Numbered from the stretch's first letter, positions 17,986-28,789 are shown. The stretch: 64,000 bases of DNA from Sphingomonas sp. A2-49 (GCF_025548555.1 NZ_JAJLPA010000001.1:1-64000), one strand, 5' to 3'. Notes: a model not told the origin generated them from the sequence alone. A program made the numbers and translations.

Positions 17986-18771
17986 ATGGCTGACAAATTC
18001 GCGATCATCACCGGCGCCTCGACCGGTATCGGCTTCGAACTCGCAACGCTCGCGGCGAAGAACGGCTACGACATCCTCGTCGTCGCCGACGAAGCGCTCA
18101 TCAATGCCGCCGCGAACGACTTCGAGCAATTCGGGACGCACGTGACCGCTGTGGAGGCGGACCTGTCGACGATCGACGGCGTCGACGCGCTGCTCGCGGC
18201 GGCGGGTGGACGCCAGATCGACCTCCTCTGCGCCAACGCCGGTCACGGGCTGGGGCACGCCTTCCTCGACCAGGACGTGCAGGCGTGGCGCGGCGTCGTC
18301 GACACCAACATCACCGGCACCGCCTATCTGCTCCAGAAGGTGCTGAAGCCGATGGTGGCGCGCAACGCGGGCCGGGTGCTGGTGACCGGATCGATCGCCG
18401 GCTACATCCCCGGCAGCTTCCAGGCGGTCTACAACGGCACCAAGGCGTTCGTGGACAGCTTCGTCGCGGCGCTCCAGAACGAGATCAAGAAGGCCGACGG
18501 CGTGACGCTGACCAACCTGATGCCGGGGCCGGTCGACACCGAATTCTTCGCGCGCGGCGACATGCTCGACACCGAGGTCGGCAGCAACCCCAACAAGAGC
18601 GACCCGGCCGACGTCGCCAGGGACGGCTGGGATGCGGTCATGGCCGGCAAGGCGTCGGTCGTCTCGGGCTGGAAGAACAAAATCCAGTCTGCGGTCGCGA
18701 ACATCACGCCCAACGCGGTGCTCGCCGAACAGCATCGCAAGATGGCGGAACCGGGCACGGCCAAGTCCTGA
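17986..18771 (+). CDS. Short-chain dehydrogenase/reductase
   Basis: This classical SDR of 261 residues has the cofactor motif TGASTGIG (residues 9-16), the NAG motif CANAGHG and the catalytic serine and Y-x-x-x-K pair (TGSIAGYIPGSFQAVYNGTK). It is 21 bases after the dehydrogenase gene, has AAGAGA upstream and is followed by a strong hairpin, so it closes the three-gene operon. The substrate is unknown. Confidence 0.88.
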   Translation: MADKFAIITGASTGIGFELATLAAKNGYDILVVADEALINAAANDFEQFGTHVTAVEADLSTIDGVDALLAAAGGRQIDLLCANAGHGLGHAFLDQDVQAWRGVVDTNITGTAYLLQKVLKPMVARNAGRVLVTGSIAGYIPGSFQAVYNGTKAFVDSFVAALQNEIKKADGVTLTNLMPGPVDTEFFARGDMLDTEVGSNPNKSDPADVARDGWDAVMAGKASVVSGWKNKIQSAVANITPNAVLAEQHRKMAEPGTAKS

Positions 18772-18780
18772 TCGGGCGTG

Positions 18781-18813
18781 CGCGGTGGCGGGGGCCGATC
18801 CCGCGCCACCGCG
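18781..18813 (+). terminator. Strong hairpin after SDR operon
   Basis: CGCGGTGGCG (18781-18790) pairs perfectly with CGCCACCGCG (18804-18813); inside, GGG/CCC can pair further. It starts 10 bases after the SDR stop codon. No T-run follows, as is frequent in high-GC genomes. Confidence 0.6.
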
Positions 18814-18896
18814 TCGTTCGACGAAAGCGCCTTGACCCCCGGCGGCGAGCGACGATATGCGCTGTCCCGCCGGCGGCGCCATCGTCGCGGCGTCAT

Positions 18897-18970
18897 GCGG
18901 GTATAGCACAATGGTAGTGCAGCAGCCTTCCAAGCTGAATACACGGGTTCGATTCCCGTTACCCGCTCCA
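18897..18970 (+). tRNA. tRNA-Gly (anticodon UCC)
   Basis: A 74-base cloverleaf reads with acceptor arms GCGGGTA (18897-18903) and TACCCGC (18960-18966), a discriminator T and encoded CCA at 18968-18970. The anticodon loop is CTTCCAA with anticodon TCC at 18929-18931, and the T arm contains GGTTCGATTCC. The first anticodon-stem pair is a G-A mismatch (18922/18938). Confidence 0.95.
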
Positions 18971-19054
18971 TTCTCCCTTCCGGCTTGATCCGCGCGCGAC
19001 GGCGCCGCGGCATGGTTCACGACTTGCTTACCGTTGCCGGACTAGGGGTCGGGG

Positions 19055-20329
19055 ATGTATCACGACACAAGGCTCGCCGTGCCGACCGGCGTCGAACGGC
19101 GGCCGCCATCGGCCGTCAGCGCCGGCGTGGGCCTCGCCGGACTCGCGGGACTGGGTCTGTGGATCGTCGCCGCGGTCTCGCTGGGCATGGATGGTCCCTA
19201 TGCCGCGCTCGTCGGGCTGTTGGCGTGCGGGGTGCCGATGGTGGGCTGGTCGCTTATGGTCGACGCGGTGCATCGGAACCCGGGCACCGGGATCGACTGG
19301 CACGCCCCGCGGCCCGCCGCCCAAACGCGCGACACCAGCCTCACGAAGCTCGCGGGCCTGTATGCGACATGGTGCGGCATCGCCTGCGTATACGGGATCG
19401 GGCGGTTCTACTGGGACGGCAATTTCGCCTTCGCCATGTGGTGCTTCGGCTGGGCGATGCCGGTCGTGGCCATCGTCGCGGTGCCCTATGTGCTGTGGCT
19501 CGACCGCTATCTGGTCGCGCCGCGAGACGGCGCGTGGCACGTCGGCGCGTGGCTGACCGGGCAGGAGGGCGTCGACCCCGCCGTGCTCCAGAGCCATGCG
19601 CGCAGCTGGGCGGTGAAGGCGTTCTTCCTCGCGTTCATGCTCGCCGTCGTGCCGGGCAACTTCGCCGGGTTCGTCCGCACCGACCTCGCGACGCTGCGCG
19701 ATCCGGTGGGGCTGGTGCAATGGCTGATCGCGCTGATGTTCGTGATCGACGTCGCCTTCGCGACGGTCGGCTATGTGCTGACGCTGCGGCCGCTTGACGC
19801 GCACATCCGCAGCGCCAATCCGTTCGCCGCGGCCTGGACCGCCGCGCTGATGTGCTATCCGCCGTTCATCCTGATGGAGGCGGGCGGGCCGCTCGACTAT
19901 CATCCCGGGACGCAGGACTGGACCGCGTGGTTTGCCGGCCACCCGTGGCTGCTCGGCCTGTGGGGGGCGATGCTGGTCGGGCTGACCGCGATCTACGCCA
20001 GCGCGACCGTGGCATTCGGGCTGCGCTTTTCGAACCTGACGAACCGCGGCATCCTGACCCACGGCCCCTATGCCTGGTCGCGGCATCCCGCCTATCTGTC
20101 CAAGAACCTGTTCTGGTGGCTGTCGACGCTGCCGGTTCTGACGACGGGCAATATCGTCGATGCGGTGCGCGCGACCGCCTTGATGGCAGTGGTCAGCGGC
20201 ATTTATTACTGGCGGGCAGGGACGGAGGAGCGGCACCTCGCGCTCGATCCCGCCTATCGCGCCTACAGCGACTGGATGGCCCGCCGCGGCGCGATCCCGC
20301 GTCTGCTGCGCTGGATGGTCGCGTCCTAG
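19055..20329 (+). CDS. Isoprenylcysteine carboxyl methyltransferase-family membrane protein
   Basis: This polytopic protein of 424 residues has about eight or nine hydrophobic segments. The C-terminal part carries the ICMT/PEMT-type signature (NRGILTHGPYAWSRHPAYLS, about 329-348) followed by a conserved E-E-R-H-L region used for S-adenosylmethionine binding. The N-terminal half is a family-specific membrane extension. Prokaryotic members methylate various membrane substrates, so no particular reaction is assigned. It converges on the minus-strand gene ending at 20334 with only four bases between. Confidence 0.72.
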   Translation: MYHDTRLAVPTGVERRPPSAVSAGVGLAGLAGLGLWIVAAVSLGMDGPYAALVGLLACGVPMVGWSLMVDAVHRNPGTGIDWHAPRPAAQTRDTSLTKLAGLYATWCGIACVYGIGRFYWDGNFAFAMWCFGWAMPVVAIVAVPYVLWLDRYLVAPRDGAWHVGAWLTGQEGVDPAVLQSHARSWAVKAFFLAFMLAVVPGNFAGFVRTDLATLRDPVGLVQWLIALMFVIDVAFATVGYVLTLRPLDAHIRSANPFAAAWTAALMCYPPFILMEAGGPLDYHPGTQDWTAWFAGHPWLLGLWGAMLVGLTAIYASATVAFGLRFSNLTNRGILTHGPYAWSRHPAYLSKNLFWWLSTLPVLTTGNIVDAVRATALMAVVSGIYYWRAGTEERHLALDPAYRAYSDWMARRGAIPRLLRWMVAS

Positions 20330-20333
20330 TCCG

Positions 20334-20930
20334 TCAGGCTGCGGGCCGGTCGCGCCGCCACAGCGCATCGATCCGCGCCTGATTGCCGCCGGTTTCGCGC
20401 AGGCGCAGGTCGAGCAGCTCGACCTTGCGCCCCTTGAGCCACTGGCCCCTGGTTTGCCAGACAATGTCGTAGATCGCCTGCCGCGTCGTCGGCTGGTCGT
20501 CGGTGAAATAGGTGTAGCGGATCAGCACGGGCAGCCGGCCGGTCCGTTCGTCGGCGCCGCCGTCGGTCGCCTTGCGCAGCGCGGCGTCGAATGCGTCCGC
20601 GTCGATCGTCTGCGTCACCGAATCCTGCGGCGATACGCCGAGCGCGGTGGGGAAGGTCACGCGGATGTCGCCGAGCGGATGGGCTTCCTCGCGCGCCAGC
20701 ACGATCGACCGCCGATCCTTCGCCGGGGTGCCGCGCAGCACGAAGCGCGTCCGGTCGCGGCTCGCGCTCGCCTGTTCGACCTGCCGTGCGGCGACCGCCT
20801 CGCGACGGTCCTGCCAGTTGCTGTAGAGCGTCAGCGCGGCGATGACGACGCCGGCGACCGCGACCACTTCGGCGAGCGTGATCCACCGCCGGCGCGTCTG
20901 CGCCTGATCGGACGTCTCGTTGCCGCTCAT
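20334..20930 (-). CDS. Single-pass membrane protein of unknown function
   Basis: This 198-residue protein has one N-terminal transmembrane helix (about 17-37, ITLAEVVAVAGVVIAALTLY) and a soluble domain probably outside the cytoplasmic membrane. No family is recognised. The ATG at 20930 overlaps the mmcQ-like stop (ATGA), so it is the last gene of the purM-purN-mmcQ operon. A longer upstream reading is rejected because it would run through mmcQ. Confidence 0.72.
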   Translation of the reverse strand: MSGNETSDQAQTRRRWITLAEVVAVAGVVIAALTLYSNWQDRREAVAARQVEQASASRDRTRFVLRGTPAKDRRSIVLAREEAHPLGDIRVTFPTALGVSPQDSVTQTIDADAFDAALRKATDGGADERTGRLPVLIRYTYFTDDQPTTRQAIYDIVWQTRGQWLKGRKVELLDLRLRETGGNQARIDALWRRDRPAA

Positions 20931-21301
20931 CGCCCGCCCGCCTCGAGCAGCCGGTCGGGCGCGGCAAGTTCCCAGCTGCGCGCGATCCGATCCTCGACCA
21001 GCGCCCAGTCGGGGTCGCCCGCGAGCGATACGCCGACCCACCCCGACGGCCCGAGATAGGCCGGCCGGCTATAGGTGTCCGGTGCCGCCTCGATCAGCAT
21101 CGCCTGTTCGTCGGCGCCGCTGGTCCGCACGCAGACGACCGACAGGCCGTCGCCGTGATGGTCCTCGCGCACCTGCGCGAACTGGCGGTCCGCGACGAAG
21201 AAGGTCGGCTGGCCATGGCTCGGCCGCTCCTCCACCTCGGGCAGCAACAGGGCGATGGCGCGAACGCGTGCGAGGGCGTCGGAGGGGGCGGTATCGGTCA
21301 T
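20927..21301 (-). CDS. MmcQ/YjbR-family protein
   Basis: This small protein of 124 residues matches the MmcQ/YjbR fold (MmcQ is named after mitomycin clusters; family members are described as DNA-binding-like). The pattern includes ALLLPEVEERPSHGQPTFFV at the N-terminus and GWVGVSLAGDPDW near the end. ATG at 21301 overlaps the purN stop and its own stop overlaps the next gene. Its position behind purN is operonic; the cellular role is unknown. Confidence 0.78.
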   Translation of the reverse strand: MTDTAPSDALARVRAIALLLPEVEERPSHGQPTFFVADRQFAQVREDHHGDGLSVVCVRTSGADEQAMLIEAAPDTYSRPAYLGPSGWVGVSLAGDPDWALVEDRIARSWELAAPDRLLEAGGR

Positions 21302-21843
21302 CGGCTGACGAACTCCTTGAGGATCCGGGGGTACAGGCGATGCTCCGCCGCCAGTACCCGGGCGGCCAGCGTATCGGGCGTGTCGTCGGGCAGCACCGGC
21401 ACCTCGGCCTGCCCGAGCAGCGCACCCGCATCCAGCTCCTCGGTCACGACGTGCACCGAGCAGCCCGCCACCCGGTCCCCGGCGTGAATCGCGCGCGCAT
21501 GCGTGTCGAGCCCCTTGTACAGCGGGAGCAGCGAGGGGTGGATGTTGACGATTTGGTCCCGCCAGCGTGCGACGAAATCGTCGGACAGCAGCCGCATGTA
21601 ACCGGCGAGCGCGATCACCGTGCACCCCGCCGCGCGCAGTGCCGCATCGACCTCCGCCTCATAGGCCGCCTTGCCGATCCCCTTCGGCGACAGCGCGAAG
21701 GTCGCGATGCCGCGGTCCCGCGCCCAGGCGAGGCCGGGTGCATCGGGCCGGTCGGATGCGACGAGCGCCACCGGGATACCCGCCTCGACCAGTGCCATCA
21801 TGTTCGATCCGCGCCCGGAGATCAGGATGCCGACCGTCTTCAT
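21298..21843 (-). CDS. purN: Phosphoribosylglycinamide formyltransferase
   Basis: PurN transfers a formyl group from 10-formyltetrahydrofolate to GAR, the third step of purine synthesis. The 181-residue protein has the phosphate loop SGRGSNM (9-15) and the catalytic triad N100, H102 and D138 in VNIHPSLLP and EELDAG. It is somewhat shorter than the E. coli enzyme at the C-terminus but complete in motifs. It is 21 bases after purM and overlaps the mmcQ-like gene by four. Confidence 0.94.
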   Translation of the reverse strand: MKTVGILISGRGSNMMALVEAGIPVALVASDRPDAPGLAWARDRGIATFALSPKGIGKAAYEAEVDAALRAAGCTVIALAGYMRLLSDDFVARWRDQIVNIHPSLLPLYKGLDTHARAIHAGDRVAGCSVHVVTEELDAGALLGQAEVPVLPDDTPDTLAARVLAAEHRLYPRILKEFVSR

Positions 21844-21864
21844 GCCGCGGTATCCGCCTGCACC

Positions 21865-22977
21865 TCAGCCATGGTCGTGCGTCGCGGTCCAGTTGGCGCG
21901 CGCGCTCCACGTCTCGGTCGAGCCGCGCGCCGTGCAGCCGCGCGTGCCCGCCTCGACCCGGCCGATGGTATGAACGGTTTCGCCCGCCGCGGTCAGCGCC
22001 GCGGCGACGCCATCGGCCTCGTGCTCCGCGACGACCAGCGCCATGCCGATGCCGCAGTTGAACGTCCGCGCCATCTCCTCGGGCTCGATCGCCCCCTGCG
22101 CCTGCAGGAACGCCATCAGACGCGACTGTTCCCAGGCATCGGCATCCACCGTCGCATGCGCGCCGTCGGGCAGCACGCGCGGGATGTTTTCGAGCAGTCC
22201 GCCGCCGGTGATGTGCGCCAGCCCCTTGATCCGCCGCTCGCGCAGCAACGGCAGCAGGCTGGCGACGTAGATCCGCGTCGGTGCCATCAGAATGTCGATC
22301 AGCAGCCGGTCCGCGTCGAACAGCGCCGGGCGGTCGAGCCTCCACCCTCGGTCCGCGGCGAGGCGCCGGACCAGCGAGAAACCGTTGGAATGCACGCCCG
22401 ACGACGCGAGGCCGAGGATCACGTCGCCCGCCGCGATGTCGCGGCCGGTCACCACGCGGTCGCGCTCAACCGCCCCGACGCAGAAGCCGGCGAGGTCGTA
22501 GTCGCCATCGGCATACATGCCCGGCATCTCCGCCGTCTCGCCGCCGATCAGCGCGCAGCCCGCCTGCCGGCACCCCTCCGCGATCGAGGCGACGACGCGC
22601 TCGGCGACGGCCGCGTCGAGCTTGGCGGTCGCGTAATAATCCAGGAAGAACAACGGCTCGGCGCCCTGTACGACCAAGTCGTTGGCGCACATCGCGACCA
22701 GGTCGACACCGACGCCGTCGTGCCGGTCCCAGTCGATCGCGAGCTTCAGCTTGGTGCCGACGCCATCGTTCGCCGCGACCAGCAGGGGATCGACGAACCC
22801 GGCCGCCTTCAGGTCGAACATGCCGCCGAAGCCCCCGAGTTCGGCATCCGCACCCGGCCGCCGCGTCGCCCGCGCCAGCGGCCCGATCGCGCGGACCAGC
22901 GCGTTGCCCGCGGCGATCGACACGCCGGCATCGGCATAGGTGTAGGACTGGTCGGCGGGGGTGGGCGCATTGCTCAT
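21865..22977 (-). CDS. purM: Phosphoribosylformylglycinamidine cyclo-ligase
   Basis: PurM (AIR synthetase) closes the imidazole ring of the purine precursor using ATP. The 370-residue protein has the N-terminal [12 protein letters not shown] motif, GGTK-like VGTKLKLA segment, [11 protein letters not shown] (about 146-156) and [16 protein letters not shown]. It is the first gene of a four-gene minus-strand operon, divergent from the exported protein at 23109, with 131 bases between their starts for both promoters. Confidence 0.95.
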   Translation of the reverse strand: MSNAPTPADQSYTYADAGVSIAAGNALVRAIGPLARATRRPGADAELGGFGGMFDLKAAGFVDPLLVAANDGVGTKLKLAIDWDRHDGVGVDLVAMCANDLVVQGAEPLFFLDYYATAKLDAAVAERVVASIAEGCRQAGCALIGGETAEMPGMYADGDYDLAGFCVGAVERDRVVTGRDIAAGDVILGLASSGVHSNGFSLVRRLAADRGWRLDRPALFDADRLLIDILMAPTRIYVASLLPLLRERRIKGLAHITGGGLLENIPRVLPDGAHATVDADAWEQSRLMAFLQAQGAIEPEEMARTFNCGIGMALVVAEHEADGVAAALTAAGETVHTIGRVEAGTRGCTARGSTETWSARANWTATHDHG

Positions 22978-23108
22978 GCGGCCAGCCTGCTACGGTTTGC
23001 GGAGGGGACTGGCAATGGGGTCCACGACGACCTCGCGACGCCGCGACGCGGGTGCGTGCACACATCCCGCTTGGCTTCGCCCGCCCTCTTCGTCAAAAGG
23101 CGCGGTCT

Positions 23109-24362
23109 ATGCGCATCCGTTCCCTCATCCCGACGCTCGGCGGCGCGATCCTGTTGGTCGCCGCCGGCGCCTATGCGCAGATCGAGGGCGGCCGCGGCGC
23201 GGCGCCCGTCGACAGCTCGGGCGATTTCGAGGTGAGCGGCGTCGCGGTCGACGTCGCGGCAAAGACGGCCGACGCCGCCCGGCTCGGCGGCTGGCGGCTG
23301 GCGCAGCGCAAGGCCTGGGTGCAGCTGTCGCGCCGGCTGGGGGCGGGCGGGGCGCTCGTCTCGGACGGTACGCTCGACCAGATGGTGTCGGGGATCGTCG
23401 TCGAGAACGAACAGATCGGCCCGTCGCGCTACATCGCGCGGCTCGGCGTGCTGTTCGACCGTGGACGCGCCGCATCGGTTCTGGGGATCAGCGCCTATTC
23501 CGACCGGTCGCGCCCGATGCTGCTCGTGCCGCTTCAGATTTCCGCAGGCGTCGGCACGGTCTTCGAACAGCGCAACGACTGGCAGGAGGCGTGGGCCCGC
23601 TTCCGCACCGGCAACAGCGCGATCGATTACGTGCGCCCGTCGGGAACCGGCGCCGATTCGCTCCTGCTCAACGCCGGCCAGATCGGCCGGCCGGGGCGTG
23701 GCTGGTGGCGGACGATCATCGACCAATATGGTGCGTCCGACATCCTGATCCCGGTGGTGCGGCTGTATCGCAGCTATCCCGGCGGTCCGGTGATCGGCGT
23801 GTTCCAGGCGCGCCACGGCCCCGACAACGCGCTGATCGGCAGCTTCACGTTGCGCGTCGGCAGCGCCGCGGGCCTGCCGCGCCTGCTCGATACCGGCGTG
23901 GTGCGGATGGACGGACTGTTCCAGCAGGCGTTGCGCGGCGGGGCGCTGGGCCTCGATCCGACGCTGTCGCCGCCGCCCGAGCCCGAACCGGTGATCGATC
24001 CCGACGCGATCGACGACGCGGCGAGCGGCGAGACGCTGGCCGAGATCGTCGGCGATACCGGCGTCGCGGGCACGGGCATCGCGATCACGCTGCAATACGA
24101 CACGCCCGGCGCCACCGCGGTCGCCAATACCGAGGGGCTGGTCCGCGGCATCGCCGGGGTGCGCGCCGCGAGCACCACCAGCCTGGCGCTCGGCGGCCTG
24201 TCGCTGATGCGCGTCACCTATGACGGCGATCCGGAAGCGCTGCGCAAGGCATTGGAGTTGCGTGGCTATCAGGTGACGGGATCGGGCCAGACGCTGCGCA
24301 TCCGGCGCGCGCCGCAATTGCTGCCGACCAATCTGCCGGCCGACGCCAATCCGCCGGGCTGA
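23109..24362 (+). CDS. Exported DUF2066-like protein
   Basis: This 417-residue protein has a signal peptide ([23 protein letters not shown]) and a domain (about 40-250) resembling DUF2066: repeated alanine/arginine helices, [16 protein letters not shown] and a [11 protein letters not shown] segment. The C-terminal part (about 310-390) could be a small ferredoxin-like domain. The ATG at 23109 is chosen for the leader; reading through from the purM region makes no protein sense. Only three bases separate it from hdaA, so the two are co-transcribed. Function is unknown. Confidence 0.65.
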   Translation: MRIRSLIPTLGGAILLVAAGAYAQIEGGRGAAPVDSSGDFEVSGVAVDVAAKTADAARLGGWRLAQRKAWVQLSRRLGAGGALVSDGTLDQMVSGIVVENEQIGPSRYIARLGVLFDRGRAASVLGISAYSDRSRPMLLVPLQISAGVGTVFEQRNDWQEAWARFRTGNSAIDYVRPSGTGADSLLLNAGQIGRPGRGWWRTIIDQYGASDILIPVVRLYRSYPGGPVIGVFQARHGPDNALIGSFTLRVGSAAGLPRLLDTGVVRMDGLFQQALRGGALGLDPTLSPPPEPEPVIDPDAIDDAASGETLAEIVGDTGVAGTGIAITLQYDTPGATAVANTEGLVRGIAGVRAASTTSLALGGLSLMRVTYDGDPEALRKALELRGYQVTGSGQTLRIRRAPQLLPTNLPADANPPG

Positions 24363-24365
24363 CGC

Positions 24366-24998
24366 ATGACCAATCAGCTCGCACTGCCGCTCGGGTGGCC
24401 GGCGGACCCGAAGGACGATGCCTTCCTCGTGACCAATTCCAACCTGCGCGCCGCGCAGGCGCTGGAGCATTGGGCGACGTGGCCGGTGATGGCCGCGGTG
24501 CTGACCGGGCCGCGCAAATCGGGGCGCAGCCTGCTCGCGCGGATCTTTGCGGCGAAGAGCCACGGCAGCATCATCGACGATGCCGAGACGGTGCCGGAGG
24601 TGCAGATCTTCCACGCCTGGAACCAGGCGCAGGCGGAGCGGCGCCCGCTGGTGATCGTCGCCGACGCGGTGCCGCCGATCTGGGGCGTGCGCCTGCCCGA
24701 CTTGCGCTCGCGCCTTGCCGCCAGCCCGCATGCGGCGATCGGGGCGCCCGACGACGAACTGATCGCGGTGTTGCTCGATCACCTGTTCCAGCGACGCGGC
24801 CTCGACGCGCGGCCCGACCTGATCGCCTGGCTCAGCACGCGGATCGAACGCAGCCACATCGTCGTCCAGCGCGTCGTCGATGCCCTCGACCAAGAGGTGC
24901 TGGAAAGCCGCAAGCGCCTGTCGATCCCGCTCGCGCGCACCGTTTTGACCGCGGCAGGGATCGTCACGCAACCGCAACCGTTGCTGCCTATGACCTGA
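24366..24998 (+). CDS. hdaA: HdaA-like DnaA-related replication regulator
   Basis: This 210-residue protein is a DnaA-like ATPase domain without the DNA-binding domain, the form known as HdaA in alphaproteobacteria. It starts with the clamp-binding motif QLALPL (residues 4-9), expected to contact the DNA polymerase sliding clamp. The region [14 protein letters not shown] is the degenerate Walker A. Known role: it stimulates ATP hydrolysis by DnaA after initiation. The gene is three bases after the exported protein and two before ppk1. Confidence 0.88.
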   Translation: MTNQLALPLGWPADPKDDAFLVTNSNLRAAQALEHWATWPVMAAVLTGPRKSGRSLLARIFAAKSHGSIIDDAETVPEVQIFHAWNQAQAERRPLVIVADAVPPIWGVRLPDLRSRLAASPHAAIGAPDDELIAVLLDHLFQRRGLDARPDLIAWLSTRIERSHIVVQRVVDALDQEVLESRKRLSIPLARTVLTAAGIVTQPQPLLPMT

Positions 24999-25000
24999 TT

Positions 25001-27166
25001 ATGACACGCCCAGCCCATCTTTCGCATTTGTCGGCGGCCGACGACGATCCCTTCGTTCCGGAGGTCAACGACCGCTATTTCAACCGCGAACTGTCGTGGC
25101 TGGCGTTCAACCGGCGGGTGCTGGAGGAAGCGTGCAATGCCGCGCATCCCTTGCTCGAGCGGCTGCGGTTCCTGTCGATCTCGGGCAGCAACCTCGACGA
25201 ATTCTTCATGGTGCGCGTCGCCGGGCTGAAGGGCCAGCAGATGAAGGACGTCGACCGGCGTTCGTCCGACGGGCTGACGCCGGGGCAGCAGCTGGCCGCG
25301 ATCACCGCGGAAGCCGACGCGCTGATGGCGAGGCAGCAGGCGGTGTGGGGCGACCTGCGCACCCTGCTCGACGAGGCGGGGCTGCACGTCCTGCGCCGCG
25401 ACGAGGTGGATGCCGAAGCCGCGGTGTGGCTCGAAACGCATTTCCGCGAACAGATCTTCCCGATCCTGACCCCGCAGGCGCTCGACCCGGCGCATCCCTT
25501 TCCGTTCATCCCCAACAAGGGGCTGTCGGTGATGTTCGACGTCGTCCGCGATTCGGACGGCGAGCCGGTGCGCGAGCTGGTGATGATCCCGGCAAGCGCG
25601 CCGCGCTTCGTCCGGCTGCCCAGCGAGCCGGCCCGCTACGTCTCGATCGAGGCGCTGCTGAAGCGGTTCGCGCCGGTCCTGTTCCCCGGCTACACGCTGG
25701 TCGGCGCCGCGGCATTCCGGGTGCTGCGCGACAGCGACATCGAGATCGACGAGGAGGCGGAGGACCTCGTCCGCTACTTCGCCAATGCGATCAAGCGCCG
25801 GCGCCGCGGCCGGGTGATCCGGCTGGAGCTGGAGACGGGGATGCCCGATGCGCTGGCGGAGGTGCTGCGCGAGGAACTGGGCGGCGCCGACGCGACGATC
25901 ACGGAAAGCGGCAACCTGCTCAGCATCGGCGATCTGGATGCGGTGATCGACGAGGATCGCCCCGATCTCAAGTTCCTGCCGTTCGTGCCGCGCTTTCCCG
26001 AACGCATCCGCGAATTCGGCGGCGACTGCTTTGCGGCAATCCGCGCCAAGGACATCGTCGTCCACCATCCCTATGAGACGTTCGACGTCGTCCTCGCCTT
26101 CCTGAAGCAGGCCGCGCAGGATCCGGACGTCATCGCGATCAAGCAGACCCTGTACCGCGCCGGCAAGCAGCCCGCGGTTATCAACGCGCTGATCGCCGCG
26201 GCGGAGGCGGGCAAGTCGGTGACGGCGGTAGTCGAGCTGCGCGCCCGCTTCGACGAGGAACAGAACATCCTGTGGGCGAGCGCACTGGAGCGCGCCGGGG
26301 TGCAGGTCGTCTACGGCTTCCTCGAATGGAAGACGCATGCGAAGGTGTCGATGGTCGTCCGCCGCGAAGGGGGGCAGTTCCGCACCTATTGCCACTTCGG
26401 CACCGGCAATTATCACCCGGTCACCGCGCGTATCTATACCGACCTGTCGTTCTTTACCGCCGATCCGCGCATGGGCCGCGACGCGGCGCAGATGTTCAAC
26501 TACGTCACCGGGTATGTCGAACCCACCGACATCACCAAGCTCAGCCTGTCGCCGCGCGACCTTCGCCGGACGCTGCTGGAGCTGATCGACGTCGAGATCG
26601 CGAACGCGCGTGCCGGGCGCGCGGGCGCGGTCTGGGCCAAGATGAACAGCCTCGTCGACCCGGCGATCATCGACAAATTGTACGAGGCAAGTGGTGCGGG
26701 GGTAGAGATCGAGCTCGTCATCCGCGGCATCTGCTGCCTGCGACCCGGCGTGCCGGGCATGTCGGAGAATATCCGCGTCAAGTCGATCGTCGGGCGCTTT
26801 CTGGAACACAGCCGCATCTTCTGCTTCGGCAACGGCGCCGCGCTGCCCAACGACGGCGCGCGCGTCTTCATCTCCTCCGCCGACTGGATGCCGCGCAACT
26901 TCGACCGGCGCGTCGAATATATGCTGCCGATCGAGAACCCGACAGTCCACGACCAGATCTTGGACCAGGTGATGGTCGCCAACCTGATCGACAGCGAACA
27001 GAGCTGGGAACTGGAGCCCGACGGCCGCTACGTCCGCGACCACCCCGGCGACAAGCCGTTCAACCTCCACCGCTATTTCATGACCAACCCGTCGCTGTCG
27101 GGACGCGGCGCGGCATCCGCAGAACGCCGCGCGGTGCCGACGCTGGCGTTGCGGCGGCGGCGATAG
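25001..27166 (+). CDS. ppk1: Polyphosphate kinase 1
   Basis: PPK1 reversibly builds polyphosphate from ATP. The 721-residue protein has the N-terminal [20 protein letters not shown] motif (about 25-45), the RVAGLK segment and the catalytic core with HFGTGNYH (about 465-472), which holds conserved phosphorylation-site histidines, and the second phospholipase-D-like segment near the C-terminus ([15 protein letters not shown]). ATG at 25001 lies two bases after hdaA stop. ppx follows after 157 bases in the same direction. Confidence 0.96.
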   Translation: MTRPAHLSHLSAADDDPFVPEVNDRYFNRELSWLAFNRRVLEEACNAAHPLLERLRFLSISGSNLDEFFMVRVAGLKGQQMKDVDRRSSDGLTPGQQLAAITAEADALMARQQAVWGDLRTLLDEAGLHVLRRDEVDAEAAVWLETHFREQIFPILTPQALDPAHPFPFIPNKGLSVMFDVVRDSDGEPVRELVMIPASAPRFVRLPSEPARYVSIEALLKRFAPVLFPGYTLVGAAAFRVLRDSDIEIDEEAEDLVRYFANAIKRRRRGRVIRLELETGMPDALAEVLREELGGADATITESGNLLSIGDLDAVIDEDRPDLKFLPFVPRFPERIREFGGDCFAAIRAKDIVVHHPYETFDVVLAFLKQAAQDPDVIAIKQTLYRAGKQPAVINALIAAAEAGKSVTAVVELRARFDEEQNILWASALERAGVQVVYGFLEWKTHAKVSMVVRREGGQFRTYCHFGTGNYHPVTARIYTDLSFFTADPRMGRDAAQMFNYVTGYVEPTDITKLSLSPRDLRRTLLELIDVEIANARAGRAGAVWAKMNSLVDPAIIDKLYEASGAGVEIELVIRGICCLRPGVPGMSENIRVKSIVGRFLEHSRIFCFGNGAALPNDGARVFISSADWMPRNFDRRVEYMLPIENPTVHDQILDQVMVANLIDSEQSWELEPDGRYVRDHPGDKPFNLHRYFMTNPSLSGRGAASAERRAVPTLALRRRR

Positions 27167-27323
27167 CGGGTTGTTGCGGGGGGCGGGAGGGGCCACAACG
27201 CGGCGATGACCGCCGCCCCGATTCCACGCCCCGTCACCCGGGCTTGACCATGTCCATCGTCCCTGGCCGGCCGTCGATACTCCCCCCTGCGCCTGTCGCG
27301 GCCGCCGCGGCAAGCGTTCCATC

Positions 27324-28784
27324 ATGAGCGACTTTCCGCGCACCGGCATCATCGACATCGGCTCCAATTCGGTCCGGCTGGTCGTCTATCAGGGTCATCC
27401 CCGCATCCCCGTGACGCTGTTCAACGAAAAGGTCATGGCCGGACTGGGCCGCAGCCTCGCCGCGACCGGGGCGATCGATTCGGACAGCATGGCGCTGGCG
27501 GTCGGCGCGCTGCGCCGCTTCGCCGCGGTCGCGCGCGAGATGGAGGCCACCGTCCGCACCGTCGCCACCGCGGCGGTGCGCGATGCCAGCAACGGCCACC
27601 GGCTGATCGAGGCGGCACGCGACCTGGGCCTCGTCGTCGAGGTGCTGACCGGGGAGCAGGAGGCGACGGCATCGGGCATGGGCGTTCTGTCGGCAATTCC
27701 CGATGCCGACGGCATCGTCGGCGACCTGGGCGGCGGCAGCCTCGAGCTCGTGCGCGTGGTCGCGGGGACGGTGACCGACCGCATCTCGTTCCCGCTCGGC
27801 GTGCTGCGCATCGCGGGGCTGCGCCAGCGACGCGGCCCCGGCTTCGACCGCCACGTCACCCGGCTGATCCGCGACGCGGGCTGGGCGGGGCGGGGGCGGG
27901 GGCTGCCGCTCTACATGGTGGGCGGATCGTGGCGCGCGCTCGCCCGGCTCGACATGAGCCTGACGCATTATCCGTTGCCGATCATCCACGGCTATGCGCT
28001 GGCGCCGGAAACGGTCGGTCGGCTGGGGCGCAGCATCGCGCATCTGTCGAAACAGCGGTTGCGCACGGTGCCGGGCATGTCGTCGGCGCGCGCGGGTCAG
28101 CTGGGCGATGCCACCGCGCTGCTATCGGTGGTGATGCGCGAGCTGGGCTCGACCAGTGCGATCGCGTCGAGTTCCGGGCTGCGCGAGGGGCTGCTCTATG
28201 CCGCGCTCGACACGCCCGCGCGCGCGCTCGATCCCCTGATCGTCGCCACGCGAGAGGAGGGGCGGCTGCTCGGCCGCTTCCCCGAACATGGCGACCTGCT
28301 CGCCGCATGGGTCGCGCCGCTGTTCGCGGACAGCGCGCCGCACCTTGCGCGCATCCTTCAGGCGGCCTGCCAGCTTGCCGACACCGGCTGGCGCGCAAAC
28401 CCCGAATTTCGCGACGAACGCGGCTTCGAGATCGCGCTGCATGGCAATTGGGTCGCGATCGACGCGGCGGAGCGGGCGATGCTGGCGCAGGCGCTGCACA
28501 CCAGCCTCGGCGGCAGCGCGACGCCGCATCCGCTGCTGAGCGGCCTCGCCAATGCGGGCCAGATCCAGCTCGCGATCCTGTGGGGCCTCGCGATCCGGCT
28601 GGGCCAGCGGTTCAGCGGCGGCCTCGCCGGTCCGCTGCAGCGCGCCAGCCTCGCGGTGACGCCGCGCGACGTGGTCCTGCGCCTCGATCCGGGCGATGCG
28701 GCGCTCTACGCGGAGACGGTCGAGCGCCGGCATGCGGCGCTGGCCCTGGCGCTCAGGCGCAAGGCGGTCGTGATCGTCGGGTAG
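27324..28784 (+). CDS. ppx: Exopolyphosphatase (Ppx/GppA family)
   Basis: This 486-residue protein carries the ASKHA-fold signatures DIGSNSVRLVVY (about 10-21), EVLTGEQEA (about 108-116) and GDLGGGSLELV (about 133-143). The C-terminal helical region resembles an HD-type domain of longer Ppx proteins. It releases phosphate from polyphosphate or hydrolyses pppGpp; the position after ppk1 favours polyphosphate turnover. Its end converges with the minus-strand I78 gene at six bases' distance. Confidence 0.93.
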   Translation: MSDFPRTGIIDIGSNSVRLVVYQGHPRIPVTLFNEKVMAGLGRSLAATGAIDSDSMALAVGALRRFAAVAREMEATVRTVATAAVRDASNGHRLIEAARDLGLVVEVLTGEQEATASGMGVLSAIPDADGIVGDLGGGSLELVRVVAGTVTDRISFPLGVLRIAGLRQRRGPGFDRHVTRLIRDAGWAGRGRGLPLYMVGGSWRALARLDMSLTHYPLPIIHGYALAPETVGRLGRSIAHLSKQRLRTVPGMSSARAGQLGDATALLSVVMRELGSTSAIASSSGLREGLLYAALDTPARALDPLIVATREEGRLLGRFPEHGDLLAAWVAPLFADSAPHLARILQAACQLADTGWRANPEFRDERGFEIALHGNWVAIDAAERAMLAQALHTSLGGSATPHPLLSGLANAGQIQLAILWGLAIRLGQRFSGGLAGPLQRASLAVTPRDVVLRLDPGDAALYAETVERRHAALALALRRKAVVIVG

Positions 28785-28789
28785 GGGCG

